Of a stretch of DNA of 64,000 nucleotides, positions 43,449 through 52,716 are shown one piece after another. Source of the DNA: Casimicrobium huifangae (GTDB lineage: Bacteria > Pseudomonadota > Gammaproteobacteria > Burkholderiales > Casimicrobiaceae); the NCBI RefSeq assembly GCF_009746125.1, contig NZ_CP041352.1, forward strand, positions 4,386,436 to 4,450,435, given 5' to 3'. The translations under genes were made by a program, and so were the position numbers. The notes below the pieces were generated by a model. The model was given only the letters and a program-made list of their open reading frames with translations, did not search any database and was not told the DNA's origin. Numbering within the stretch: the first letter of the stretch is position 1; every line of letters begins with the position of its first letter.

Positions 43449-45332
43449 TTAGAGCAATACTTGCGTACCCAGTTCGACAACGCGGTTAGGCGGCAGCCGG
43501 AAGTACGCTGCTGCACCCTCGGCCTGACGCGTCATCCAGGCATATAGCGCGCAGCGCCACGCCGACAGTTCACCGGGGCCGTCCTGTACTACGGAACGGG
43601 CAATGAAGTAGGTGGTGGTCATCGGGTCGATCCCGACACCCTGACTGGCCGCCGATGCGAGTGCAGCCAGCAGGTCCGGTTCCTCGCGAAAGCCAAAGCG
43701 CACATCAATCCGCAACAGGCCCGGCTCGCTTCGGTCAAGCTGCAACCGGCCGCCAGCTTCCACGTAGGGCACTTCCTCAGTGCGCACGTGGACCAGGATC
43801 AAGTGCTCGTGCAACACGTGATAGTGCTTGAGGTTGTGGAACAGGGCGCTGGGCACGAGATTGCGATCAGACGCCAGGTAAATCGCTGTGCCGGGGACCC
43901 GTGGAATGCCCTGCAGTACGCTCGCGGCAATACCCTGAACCGGCAGGTCTATCGCACTGCGTTGTCGCGCCACCAGTGATGAGCCTTTCTTCCAGGTCAT
44001 CAGCAGCAGGAAAACCGCACTGCCGAACAGCAGCGGAAACCAGCCGCCATCGGCCACTTTGGACAGGTTGGAAGCGAGGAAGCCGCTTTCCAGCACGACG
44101 AACAATGCAAGCAGCGCCAGCAGGGGCAGGCGGGAACGACCAGCCGTTAGAAGCAACACGATCGCCACCAGTATCGAGGTGATGATCATGGTGCCGGAGA
44201 CGGCAATGCCGTAGGCGGCAGCGAGAGCGCTCGACGAACGGAATTCAAGCACCAGCAGCAACACGCCGAGCAGCATGATCCAGTTGACGCTGCCGACGTA
44301 GATCTGCCCGCGCTCCCGGTCTGATGTATGCCGCACACCAATACGCGGCAGATAGCCGAGACGCGAGGCCTGCTGGGTGATGGAAAACGCCCCCGAGATG
44401 GTTGCCTGCGATGCGATGACAGTCGCCGCAGTTGCCAGCACCACCAGAGCAAGCAATAGTGAATCCGGAGCGAGCAGGTAAAACGGGTTCTTGATGGCGG
44501 CCGGATCGCGCAACACCAGAGCACCTTGCCCAAAGTAGTTGAGCATCAGCGCCGGACACACCAGCCCGAACCAGGCGATGCGTACAGCTCGGGCGCCGAA
44601 GTGGCCCATGTCGGCGTACAAAGCCTCACCGCCGGTCAACGCCAGGAACACCGCTGCCAGCAACACGAACATCTTGCCCGGCTGCCCAATCGCGAAGTCA
44701 ATTGCATACAGCGGGTTCAGCGCTTGCAACACCACAGGTGTTTCGATGATGCTCTGCAAACCCAGCACGCCGATGACAAGGAACCAGAGGCAGGTGATCG
44801 GACCGAACAGGGCGCCAACGCGACCGGTACCAAAGCGCTGGATACTGAACAGCGCAATCAGCACGCCGATAGTGATAGGCACGACAAACTTCTCGACGTG
44901 CGGGGTGGCGACGCCCAGCCCTTCGACTGCCGACAGCACCGATATTGCGGGCGTGATCAGCGCGTCACCGTAAAAAAGCGCAGCAGCGAACACACCCAGC
45001 GTAGCGATGATTGCCAGCATGCGCGTACTGGCGCGCTGCCGTTCTGCCAGTCGGTGGGTGAGTGCCGTCAACGCCAGCACACCGCCCTCGCCATCATTGT
45101 CAAAACGCAGCACCAGCCAGACGTACTTGACCGAAATGATGCAGGTGACTGCCCAGAACACGGCGGAGAGCGCCGCCAGGACGTTTTGCTGATTGAGCGC
45201 CATCGCATGCGGCCCGCTGAACGCTTCCTTGAAGGCATACAGCGGGCTGGTACCGATGTCGCCGTAGACGACCCCGAGTGCCGCGAGCGTGAGCGCGGCC
45301 GTGCCTGAACGAACAGGCGATTGCTGATTCAT
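43449..45332 (-). CDS. kup: Kup potassium uptake protein
   Basis: This 627-residue inner-membrane transporter takes up potassium with protons. The family start is TLAALGVVYGDIGTSPLYAFKEAF, followed by ~12 helices (SVKYVWLVLRFDNDGEGGVLAL, GDALITPAISVLSAVEGL) and a ~170-residue cytosolic tail. AGGAG precedes the ATG at 45332. It lies 65 bp downstream of kdpE on the same strand, so the local KdpDE-like pair may control it. Confidence 0.95.
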   Translation of the reverse strand: MNQQSPVRSGTAALTLAALGVVYGDIGTSPLYAFKEAFSGPHAMALNQQNVLAALSAVFWAVTCIISVKYVWLVLRFDNDGEGGVLALTALTHRLAERQRASTRMLAIIATLGVFAAALFYGDALITPAISVLSAVEGLGVATPHVEKFVVPITIGVLIALFSIQRFGTGRVGALFGPITCLWFLVIGVLGLQSIIETPVVLQALNPLYAIDFAIGQPGKMFVLLAAVFLALTGGEALYADMGHFGARAVRIAWFGLVCPALMLNYFGQGALVLRDPAAIKNPFYLLAPDSLLLALVVLATAATVIASQATISGAFSITQQASRLGYLPRIGVRHTSDRERGQIYVGSVNWIMLLGVLLLVLEFRSSSALAAAYGIAVSGTMIITSILVAIVLLLTAGRSRLPLLALLALFVVLESGFLASNLSKVADGGWFPLLFGSAVFLLLMTWKKGSSLVARQRSAIDLPVQGIAASVLQGIPRVPGTAIYLASDRNLVPSALFHNLKHYHVLHEHLILVHVRTEEVPYVEAGGRLQLDRSEPGLLRIDVRFGFREEPDLLAALASAASQGVGIDPMTTTYFIARSVVQDGPGELSAWRCALYAWMTRQAEGAAAYFRLPPNRVVELGTQVLL

Positions 45333-45397
45333 GAATGATCTCCTGGGATTGAAGCCGCGACGCATACTGGATGCGACGGCAGTGGCTGCGCTGACGC

Positions 45398-46120
45398 TCA
45401 GTCAGGTGCGTTGGCGGGTGGCATGAAGCGGTAACCGACACCGGTTTCGGTGAGGATGAAACGGGGGCGCGCCGAATCCTGCTCAAGCTTCTGGCGCAAA
45501 TGCGAGATGTGGATGCGCAGATAGTGGCCGCGCTCGAGGTAGGCCTGCCCCCACACCTCGGTCAACAGATGCCGTTGCGTGACAACACGATCCGCGTTGG
45601 CAAGCAGGCAGAGCAGGATGCGGTACTCGATATCGGTCAGGTGTACCGGTTGGCCCGCGCGCGTCACCAGGCGGCGGGAACGGTCGACCTCGACATCGCC
45701 AAAATGGACAGTCGCCGGTTCGCCATCGCGCATGGTCGCGGCGCGGCGCAGCAGGGCACGCACGCGGGCAAGCAGTTCGCCGGTAGAAAACGGCTTGGTC
45801 AAATAGTCATCGGCGCCGGCTTCCAGCGCCGCAATCTTTTCGGCCTCGGCGCTGCGGGCGGAGAGCACCAGCACCGGCACCTGCGACCATGAACGCAGCT
45901 CCTGCACAAACTGTTTGCCATCACCGTCCGGCAGCGAGAGATCAAGGACGACCAGATCCGGCCGCGCGGTCCCGGCATCGACCAGCCCGTCGGCCAGCGT
46001 CGCCACTTCGCGGACGTTGAAGCCCTCGCTTTCCATCGATTGCCGCAGAAAGCGGCGAATCTGGGTGTCATCCTCGACCAGCAGCAGCGTCTGGGTAAAA
46101 GTAAGGCTTGTGCTCTTCAT
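45398..46120 (-). CDS. kdpE: KdpE-like response regulator
   Basis: This 240-residue OmpR-type regulator has a receiver domain with the phosphoacceptor Asp 60 (LVVLDLSLPDGDG) and Lys 109 (YLTKPF), then a winged-helix DNA-binding domain (LTDIEYRILLCLLANADRVVTQRHLLTEVWG...LRIHISHLRQKLE). That text is closest to KdpE. It overlaps the kinase gene by 4 bp. The kdpFABC pump genes are not in the window; kup is next downstream instead. Confidence 0.92.
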   Translation of the reverse strand: MKSTSLTFTQTLLLVEDDTQIRRFLRQSMESEGFNVREVATLADGLVDAGTARPDLVVLDLSLPDGDGKQFVQELRSWSQVPVLVLSARSAEAEKIAALEAGADDYLTKPFSTGELLARVRALLRRAATMRDGEPATVHFGDVEVDRSRRLVTRAGQPVHLTDIEYRILLCLLANADRVVTQRHLLTEVWGQAYLERGHYLRIHISHLRQKLEQDSARPRFILTETGVGYRFMPPANAPD

Positions 46121-47727
46121 GGCTGCTCCCCGGGCTCTGCGTCCACCTGGGGTGGAGTGCCGCGCGGCAGACGGATCGTCAGCCTTGCACCATGCAACGC
46201 GACGTCGTCGCGCGCAGCCGGTGGTACTCGCTCAGCGCTGATGCTGCCGCCGTGTGCCTCGACGATCGTTTTGCAGATGGCGAGCCCAATGCCCATGCCT
46301 GACACGGAGCCTTCCGACACACCGCGCTCGAACAATTCAAACAGCTCGCTCTCGCGACCGTCAGCGAAGCCCGGACCGTCGTCATCCACCGTGATCTCAA
46401 TGACGTCGCCATCATCGCGCGCGACGAGCTGAATGCGGCTCCCGGTCGGTGAATACTTGGCAGCGTTCTCCAGCAAATTGCTTAGTACCCGTTCCATCAA
46501 TACCGCGTCGATGTGAAGCAGCGGCAAGTCGGCTGGCAATTGCAACTCCACCTGATGGCCACCAATGGCTGCCTCGCTGTGACGCAGGCTGGCCCCAACC
46601 ACCTCTTCCAGCGGCTGCCACTCGCGGCGCAAACGTACCGTACCGGATTGCAGACGTGCCATATCGAGCACGTTGCTGACCATGGTGTTGAGGCGCATCG
46701 CCTGATCCTGCAGCGCCTGCGCCGTCTGCCGCAAGCCGGGATCGGTGAGTTGCGGGCTACGGGCAATCGCCTCGGCAAGGCCGAAGATGCTGGTCAACGG
46801 GGTTCGTACGTCATGCGAGAGCGCAGCCAGAATACGACCGCGCAGACGCTCGTCGCGCACCGTCAAATCGCTCTGCGCTGCCACTTCAACATAGTGAATC
46901 CGTTCCAGCGCCGTGGCCAGCAAATCCGCGACGGCGCGCAGCAATTCGATGCGGCCGGCGAGCGGAGCCGCCGATTCCTCGGCCGCAACGACCAGCACGC
47001 CGCGGCGACGCGTTGCTCCACGCAACGCCAGCAGCACGCGCTCGCCATCATCATGGCCGAGTTCACGCGCATCGAATCCTGTGGCCTGATCATAGGTCGC
47101 CTGGGCGACGGCCTGCTCAGCCTGAGTCAACAGATATCCGGTCGTACCGCGCAGTGGGTGAAGGTGGCCATTGTCGTCCGGGGTGAGCACCGTGCAACGG
47201 CCCTGTAATTGATCGCGCAGGAAATTCCCGACGGCGTCAGCGCACATGTCGCGCGTCATGGATCCGGTGAGACGGGCAGCCAGTTCGAACAGCGCGGCCC
47301 GCTCGGCGACGCGCTGTTCAGCATCGTCGGCCCGCCGCCGCAAAGCGCTGGTGAGGTGTCCAATGGTGAGTGCCACCGTGAGCATCACGGCAAAGGTGAG
47401 CAGATACTGGATATCGTTGACCGCGAACGAAAACAGCGGCGGCACATAGAGAAAGTCGAACAGCGCGACACTAAGTACTGCTGCAATGACGCCTGCGCTA
47501 CGGTTGCAATAGTAGGCAATGACCAGTACGCCCAGCAGGAAAAGCATCACGATGTTGGCTGGCGCCAGCCACGCCGACAACGGCCAGATTGCAAGAGCGA
47601 TGGCCGACGGCAGCAGTAAAGCGCGCAGCACACCACGGCGCCAGTGACTGTGAGTCACTGGGCTGCTTGAATCGACACCGTGAGTCTGCACCGCCTCTCT
47701 CCGTGCAATGAACACGCATCGAAGCAT
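46117..47727 (-). CDS. KdpD-like sensor kinase lacking the N-terminal KdpD domain
   Basis: This 536-residue kinase has four helices of the DUF4118 type (about residues 35-125), a GAF-like region, a HisKA domain with His 305 in LSHDVRTPL, and an ATPase domain (NLLENAAKYSPTG, DDDGPGFADG, GMGIGLAICKTIVEAHGG). These match the C-terminal half of KdpD. The ~400-residue N-terminal KdpD and Usp domains of the E. coli protein are missing. The ATP-binding KdpD Walker loop is thus absent, and stimulus sensing must differ. It is paired with KdpE and kup. Confidence 0.9.
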   Translation of the reverse strand: MLRCVFIARREAVQTHGVDSSSPVTHSHWRRGVLRALLLPSAIALAIWPLSAWLAPANIVMLFLLGVLVIAYYCNRSAGVIAAVLSVALFDFLYVPPLFSFAVNDIQYLLTFAVMLTVALTIGHLTSALRRRADDAEQRVAERAALFELAARLTGSMTRDMCADAVGNFLRDQLQGRCTVLTPDDNGHLHPLRGTTGYLLTQAEQAVAQATYDQATGFDARELGHDDGERVLLALRGATRRRGVLVVAAEESAAPLAGRIELLRAVADLLATALERIHYVEVAAQSDLTVRDERLRGRILAALSHDVRTPLTSIFGLAEAIARSPQLTDPGLRQTAQALQDQAMRLNTMVSNVLDMARLQSGTVRLRREWQPLEEVVGASLRHSEAAIGGHQVELQLPADLPLLHIDAVLMERVLSNLLENAAKYSPTGSRIQLVARDDGDVIEITVDDDGPGFADGRESELFELFERGVSEGSVSGMGIGLAICKTIVEAHGGSISAERVPPAARDDVALHGARLTIRLPRGTPPQVDAEPGEQP

Positions 47728-47816
47728 AGGCAGTGACGCGCAAAAAGTCCGTCAATGTCGGCGGATGGTGCGTAAAGAAGCTGTAAAGAGCGTACCGCCA
47801 GCGCCGCTTAGTAGCG

Positions 47817-48871
47817 CTAGATCAGGCGTTTCAGGCGCATGCCCAGCAACGTGAGTATGGCGAGCAGTGCCATGCCACCGATCACCCACAGGAAGGCGTC
47901 ATCTGATTTGGTGCCGGGCAGGCCCGCGACGTTCATGCCGAAGACACCCGTCACCAGCGTGACCGGCAGCATGATGGCGGTGAAGATCGACAGGAAGTAG
48001 AGGTTGCGGCTGGTGGCGGACGCCTGGCGGCTGTTCACCTCTTCCTGCAGCAGGCGGGCACGACTCTGGATATCCCCCAGAGTAGCAAGTGTTTCATCAA
48101 ACTGCTGGATGCGGTCACCGAGATGCTCATGTTCGTCACGCGTACCAGCCGCTGGCATTGAACGATGCAATAGCGCGAGTATCTTTTGCTCCGGTGCAAA
48201 CCGTCGCTGCAATCGACCGCACAGCCAGCGTATGCGCGAAATGGCGCCTTCTTCCACTTCTTGCGCCCCCCCAAACACACGGTCCTCAATGCGCTCCAGC
48301 CGGTCTTCGGCGGCATCTGCAATTTTGCTTAGCGCATCGCCCTGATATTGGAGCAGTGCGTTGAGCAGAGCAAGCGTCCCGGCAAACCGGCGACCGTCGC
48401 GAATGGCCAGACGCAGACTGTCGGCGGCCGAAATCGGATCTTCGCGCACCGTCAGCAGAGGGTCTGGCTCAGATAGAAACGAAAGCTGCGCACTTCGCCC
48501 GGATCGCCATTGAAGTCATACGCGAGATCCGAAAGACATCCCAGCACACCACCGGGAAGCGCTTCAGTCCGACCCGGAACGGCATGCACATCAAGTAAAA
48601 AGTCGCGCCCTGCCTGGGGAAGGTGGGGACAGGCCGCGAGCCACGAACGCCCGTGATCTTTGCGGGAGTTGAGATGGACCCAGACAAAGCCTCCGCCGTG
48701 ACCAAGTGCCTGAAGCGATGCGTCGAGCGCTTCTGGTGCGATGGTTAGACCGGCGCCTTGCGTACCGTCATCGGCATCGAAAGCAAAGCACGCAATTACG
48801 CCCAGCCCGGCCGAGCGCCAGTCTTCGAGCGCAGAGGGAAGGTCCACCGCGTTGCCGCGCTGCAAGACCAC
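47817..48871 (-). pseudogene. zntB: ZntB/CorA-like divalent-metal transporter, frameshifted
   Basis: Two adjacent frames together make one ZntB-like protein of ~348 residues. The first (48871-48452) ends SFRFYLSQTLC then TGA. The second (48449-47817) begins REDPISAADSLRLAI and ends with two helices around VFGMNVAGLPG, the GMN motif of the CorA family. In relatives, the join reads QTLLTVRED. A 2-bp CT duplication (AGAG on the plus strand at 48457-48460) explains the shift. A GTG two bases after the stop could allow restart, so two chains might still be made. It could also be a sequencing error. Confidence 0.8.
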
Positions 48872-48873
48872 CC

Positions 48874-49338
48874 CTACAGCAGCTCCGGCGTTGTCACTGC
48901 ACGAAGCGCCATCTCCGGTTTGCCGTCACGGTCGCGCGATTGCAGCCACCAGACGGCCCCCTTCTTGATGTTCATGGTTGCCACCGCATCGAACATGAGC
49001 CAGTGCACGCAATTGCCGATCCATGGCTGGTGCCCGATGATGACGATGGGCTCGTTCTGTATGCCCCATCCCACGGCCGCCAGCACGGCCTCGGGAGTTG
49101 CGTCCGGGTTCAACTCTTTCAGTGTCTTGTGCTTGCGGGCAAGGCAGCGGGCCGTTTGCTGTGCACGCTTCGCCGGGCTGACGAAGACCTTGCACTGCTG
49201 CGGCAGATTGCGGTCAAGCCAGAACGCGACCCGTTCCGCCTGGCGCTGACCCTTGACCGTCAGTTTGCGATCAAGATCATCCTGCCCGGGCTCGGCGTCG
49301 TGGGCTTCAGCGTGACGCCAGAAGATGATTTCACTCAT
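48874..49338 (-). CDS. sixA: SixA-type phosphohistidine phosphatase
   Basis: This 154-residue histidine phosphatase has the nucleophile His 9 in IIFWRHAEA and the partner motif IIGHQPWIG near residue 105. SixA removes phosphate from phosphohistidine in phosphotransfer proteins; other members act on small phosphate esters. It overlaps the ppk stop by 4 bp (start 49338), so it is translated with polyphosphate kinase. The link to polyphosphate is inferred from this coupling. An upstream in-frame start (49482) would lie inside ppk. Confidence 0.9.
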   Translation of the reverse strand: MSEIIFWRHAEAHDAEPGQDDLDRKLTVKGQRQAERVAFWLDRNLPQQCKVFVSPAKRAQQTARCLARKHKTLKELNPDATPEAVLAAVGWGIQNEPIVIIGHQPWIGNCVHWLMFDAVATMNIKKGAVWWLQSRDRDGKPEMALRAVTTPELL

Positions 49339-51428
49339 TGCTGATCGGCCTTTTGTGGTTCGACCGGTAGTGTCGGGTGGCCGAGTCGGCTGGCGAGCGT
49401 TTGCTGCGCGCTGGCTGGCTTCTGGCGCGCAGGGCGCAGCAGACGGTAGGCGCCGGATTGCTCCAGTTGCCACGCCTGACAATTGTCGCTGAGTCCGATG
49501 GCCAGACCTTCGTCGATGACCCGCGCCTTCAGCGCCGGATCAAGCACCGGCGCTGCCACCTCGACACGACGATCAAGATTGCGGCTCATCCAGTCGGCGC
49601 TGGAAATGTAGACCTTTGGGTCACCACCGTTCTCGAAGTAGTAAACACGGCTGTGCTCCAGGAAGCGGCCGATGATCGAGCGTACGCGCAGGCGCGTTGT
49701 CTGCCCCTCAACATTCGGTCGCAGGCAACAGGCGCCGCGTACGACGAGGTCGATAGCCACGCCCGCTTCGGACGCTGCACACAATGCGGTCATGACTGCT
49801 TCATCGGTCAGCGCGTTGACGCGGGCCATGATGCGTGCAGGTTTGCCTGCTTTGGCCGCGCGCGCTTCGGCGGCGATTGCGGCGAGCAGGTTGTTCTTCA
49901 TCGTGTGCGGCGCCCACCACAGGTGCTTCAGGCGCGGCGGTTGCGACAGGCTGGTGAGGTGATGAAAAATCGCGGCCACGTCGCCTACCATCTCCCGATG
50001 CGCCGTGAGTAGCCCGAAATCGGTATAGAAGCGGGCCGTGTTCGGGTTGTAGTTGCCGGTGCCGATGTGCGCATAGTGGCGAATGGCGTTGCCTTCGCGG
50101 CGAAGCACCAGTGCCATTTTGGCGTGCGTCTTGAGGCCGACCAATCCATACACAACATGGGCGCCAGCCTGTTCCAGCTTGTCGGCCCAGTTGATGTTGG
50201 TTTCTTCGTCGAAGCGGGCTTTGAGTTCGAGGACCACCGTGACCTCCTTGCCTCGCCGCACAGCTTCGAGCAACAGGTCCATCAGCACCGACTTCGAGCC
50301 GGTGCGGTAAATCGTCTGCCGGATGGCGATGACGTTCGGGTCTTCGACGGCACAACGGATGAATTGCACCACCGGCGCGAACGATTGGTAGGGATGATGC
50401 AGCAGCACATCGCGCTGGCGCAGCTCGGCGAACACCCGCTCGTCGGCCAGCTCCGGCTGTGGGGGCCCCGGCGTGAAGGGCGGGAAGCGCAGCTCCGGAT
50501 TCTCCACCGCCTCGGCGAGCGCCTGCAGGCGCACCAGATTGACCGGACCATCAACCGGATACACCTCGTGCGCTTCAAGCCGGAAGTGCTGGGTGAGCAA
50601 GGCGGATATTGAGGGACTGCAGTCAGCGTTGATCTCCAGCCGTACCGCGCGGCCGTACGGGCGGCGCCGCAATTCGCCGGCAAGCGCGTGACGCAGATTG
50701 GTCATTTCCTGCTCATCGACCCAGAGGTCGCTGTCGCGGGTCACCCGGAACTGCGAATCACTGACCACGTCGCGACCGGGGAACAGGCTGGCCAGCTCGG
50801 TCTCAATCAGCGTGGACAGCAGGATGAAGCTGCGTCGACCGGGTTTGCCGCCACGGTCACTGGCGCCGCCGATCTCGAACAGCCGCGGCAGCGTGCGCGG
50901 CACCTTGACAATCGCCACGCTGGTCTTGCCAGCGCCGCGACGGGTGCGTAACTCGACAATGAAATGCAGCCCCTTGTTGGCCACCGCCGGGAAGGGATGC
51001 GCCGGGTCGAGACCAATCGGTGTCAACACCGGTGCAATCTCGCGGGCGAAGGTAGCCTTGACCCAGCGCCGCTGCGCGGGAGTCAGCTCACGTCCACCGA
51101 CCAGATCGATCCCGGCATCGCGCAGCGTGGGCAGGATCTGCTGGTCGAGCAGACGATATTGCCGCGCCACCAGCAGGCGAACCCGCTCGGCCACGTCGAG
51201 CAGCGTTTGCCGCAGGCTGCGCGCCTCGGCCGAGCGCTGTGCGGTGAGCGCCTTCAGGCGTTCCTTCTGCTCGGCGATTCGGACTTCAAAAAATTCGTCA
51301 AGGTTGCTGCTGACGATGGTCAGGTAACGCAGGCGCTCGAGGGCCGGAACCGACGGCAGCTCGCATTGTGCGAGCACGCGTTCGTTGAAGGCGAGCATCG
51401 ACAGCTCGCGATTGATCAGTGGAATCAT
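49335..51428 (-). CDS. ppk1: Polyphosphate kinase 1
   Basis: Membrane-associated enzyme that polymerises the gamma-phosphate of ATP into polyphosphate. The 697-residue length fits PPK1. The start INRELSMLAFNERVLAQC is the family start. Catalytic histidines are seen in GLKTHAKM and FLEHSRVYYF, with YISSADWMSRNLDRRVEV near the C-terminus. The Pho-box at 51518-51535 lies upstream. It heads a ppk-sixA unit on the minus strand. Confidence 0.95.
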   Translation of the reverse strand: MIPLINRELSMLAFNERVLAQCELPSVPALERLRYLTIVSSNLDEFFEVRIAEQKERLKALTAQRSAEARSLRQTLLDVAERVRLLVARQYRLLDQQILPTLRDAGIDLVGGRELTPAQRRWVKATFAREIAPVLTPIGLDPAHPFPAVANKGLHFIVELRTRRGAGKTSVAIVKVPRTLPRLFEIGGASDRGGKPGRRSFILLSTLIETELASLFPGRDVVSDSQFRVTRDSDLWVDEQEMTNLRHALAGELRRRPYGRAVRLEINADCSPSISALLTQHFRLEAHEVYPVDGPVNLVRLQALAEAVENPELRFPPFTPGPPQPELADERVFAELRQRDVLLHHPYQSFAPVVQFIRCAVEDPNVIAIRQTIYRTGSKSVLMDLLLEAVRRGKEVTVVLELKARFDEETNINWADKLEQAGAHVVYGLVGLKTHAKMALVLRREGNAIRHYAHIGTGNYNPNTARFYTDFGLLTAHREMVGDVAAIFHHLTSLSQPPRLKHLWWAPHTMKNNLLAAIAAEARAAKAGKPARIMARVNALTDEAVMTALCAASEAGVAIDLVVRGACCLRPNVEGQTTRLRVRSIIGRFLEHSRVYYFENGGDPKVYISSADWMSRNLDRRVEVAAPVLDPALKARVIDEGLAIGLSDNCQAWQLEQSGAYRLLRPARQKPASAQQTLASRLGHPTLPVEPQKADQQ

Positions 51429-51501
51429 GCAGGGCGCCCGTTCTCGTGACGTCCTGCATGCCGATCATGGAAGCTGATACCAGGCCGTCAACGAGTCTCC
51501 G

Positions 51502-51535
51502 AGTGTCGTTGCCATTCGTGACAGCCTGATGACAT
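51502..51535 (-). promoter_or_regulatory. Candidate PhoB box and -10 of ppk1
   Basis: On the minus strand, ATGTCAT (51535-51529), CAGG, CTGTCAC (51524-51518) matches the PhoB consensus CTGTCAT-N4-CTGTCAC at 6/7 and 7/7. It is the best Pho box in the window. GACACT (51507-51502), ten bases downstream, is a 3/6 -10 match. ppk1 begins at 51428. Confidence 0.7.
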
Positions 51536-51570
51536 GACGGGTGACGGCCAGAATCGCCGCCCCGACGGCA

Positions 51571-52683
51571 CTACTTCTTGCCTTCGCTGAGGTTGTAGCC
51601 GGCCGGCACCCGAAACAACGCCGCATCCGGTTCGCTGCGCTTGATGTCCACCATGCGGTAGATCGACTCGCCGTTGCGCGGGTCACTGCGCCGCGAGAAC
51701 ACGGTCATTTTCAGCTCCGGCGAGTAGTAGCGCTCGACCACGCTCTCGATCGGCCTGCTGTTGCCGATGGCACCGGCAGCGATGGTTTCCACTGTGCGGT
51801 CGGCGTCAACCTGCAAGCCTTCGTACGATTGGCCGGTTTTCTTTTCACGGCTGACCTGTGCATTGCCGCCGCTGTCGCTGCGCATGCCGGCCAGTGGCGG
51901 CAGCGGTGGCAACGGGGGTGTCGGCGGCACCGGCGCTTCCACGGTCTTGCCATCGCGATGGACGTAGGCCTTGCGGGTGAGATCGATGATCTGGGCCCGC
52001 GGGCTGACCTCGACGGCGATGTCATCGCGGGCACTCATCATGCCGAGTCCATTGCGGCTGTTGGCATTGAGCATGAAGCCGAGCGGCTTCCAGTCGCCCT
52101 TGATCTGCGAGTAGCAGTCGTTGATCGCGCGCTCGTTGAAGTCGGCGCGGCAGGCGGTCTTTTTCTGCGGATCAATGATGTAGGCGGCCTTGTCGACCGG
52201 ATCATTGATGAACACCCGGGCGCTGCCATCCGCCTGCCTGAGCTCCTGGCGCAGACGGCCTTCACGGTCGCGTGCCAGCAGGCGGGTGCTCTGGCGCTGG
52301 ATCAGCGTGCCGTCGGCGAGCGTCTGCTTGAATTCGCGCACTTCGCGCGCGGAGTAAGGATTGTTCTTTTCAACAGCGTCGGACGCCGAGCGCCGGTTGA
52401 TGACTACGCCGTGCGCATTGGCCTCGTCGATAGCCTTGCGGATCGACTCGCGGATTTCTTCGGCATTGACCGTGGCCAGCTCTTTCGATGCCAGCGCCGA
52501 ATCGAGCGCGGCCATCGCTTTGTCGATAGCGTGACTGGCGGCTTCCGGAATGCTCATGTCCTTGCCATCGACTTTGATGACGATGCGTCGCTCTTCCTTC
52601 CTTTCCTCGGCGTGCGCAGGCACAGCCATCGCAGCAGCCAGTGTGCACAGCGCACCCAGCGTGAACAGGGCAGTCGTTTTCAT
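51571..52683 (-). CDS. Exported protein in a sigma/anti-sigma operon, unknown function
   Basis: This 370-residue protein has a signal peptide ending VPAHAEE near residue 25. The mature part begins with a charged region (ERKEERRIVIKVDGKDM), then repeats of ARDREGRLRQELRQ-type strands. It has a proline-rich stretch (PVPPTPPLPPLPPLAG) near residue 250, then VERYYSPELKMTVFSRRSDPRNGESIYRMVDI at the end. The end part recalls envelope proteins found with ECF sigma operons. It is the third gene after sigma and anti-sigma, with a 33-bp gap, and is probably their output or sensor in the periplasm. Confidence 0.72.
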   Translation of the reverse strand: MKTTALFTLGALCTLAAAMAVPAHAEERKEERRIVIKVDGKDMSIPEAASHAIDKAMAALDSALASKELATVNAEEIRESIRKAIDEANAHGVVINRRSASDAVEKNNPYSAREVREFKQTLADGTLIQRQSTRLLARDREGRLRQELRQADGSARVFINDPVDKAAYIIDPQKKTACRADFNERAINDCYSQIKGDWKPLGFMLNANSRNGLGMMSARDDIAVEVSPRAQIIDLTRKAYVHRDGKTVEAPVPPTPPLPPLPPLAGMRSDSGGNAQVSREKKTGQSYEGLQVDADRTVETIAAGAIGNSRPIESVVERYYSPELKMTVFSRRSDPRNGESIYRMVDIKRSEPDAALFRVPAGYNLSEGKK

Positions 52684-52716
52684 GACGTTGTCTCCAGGTC
52701 TGGTCGGTATTCGGTA

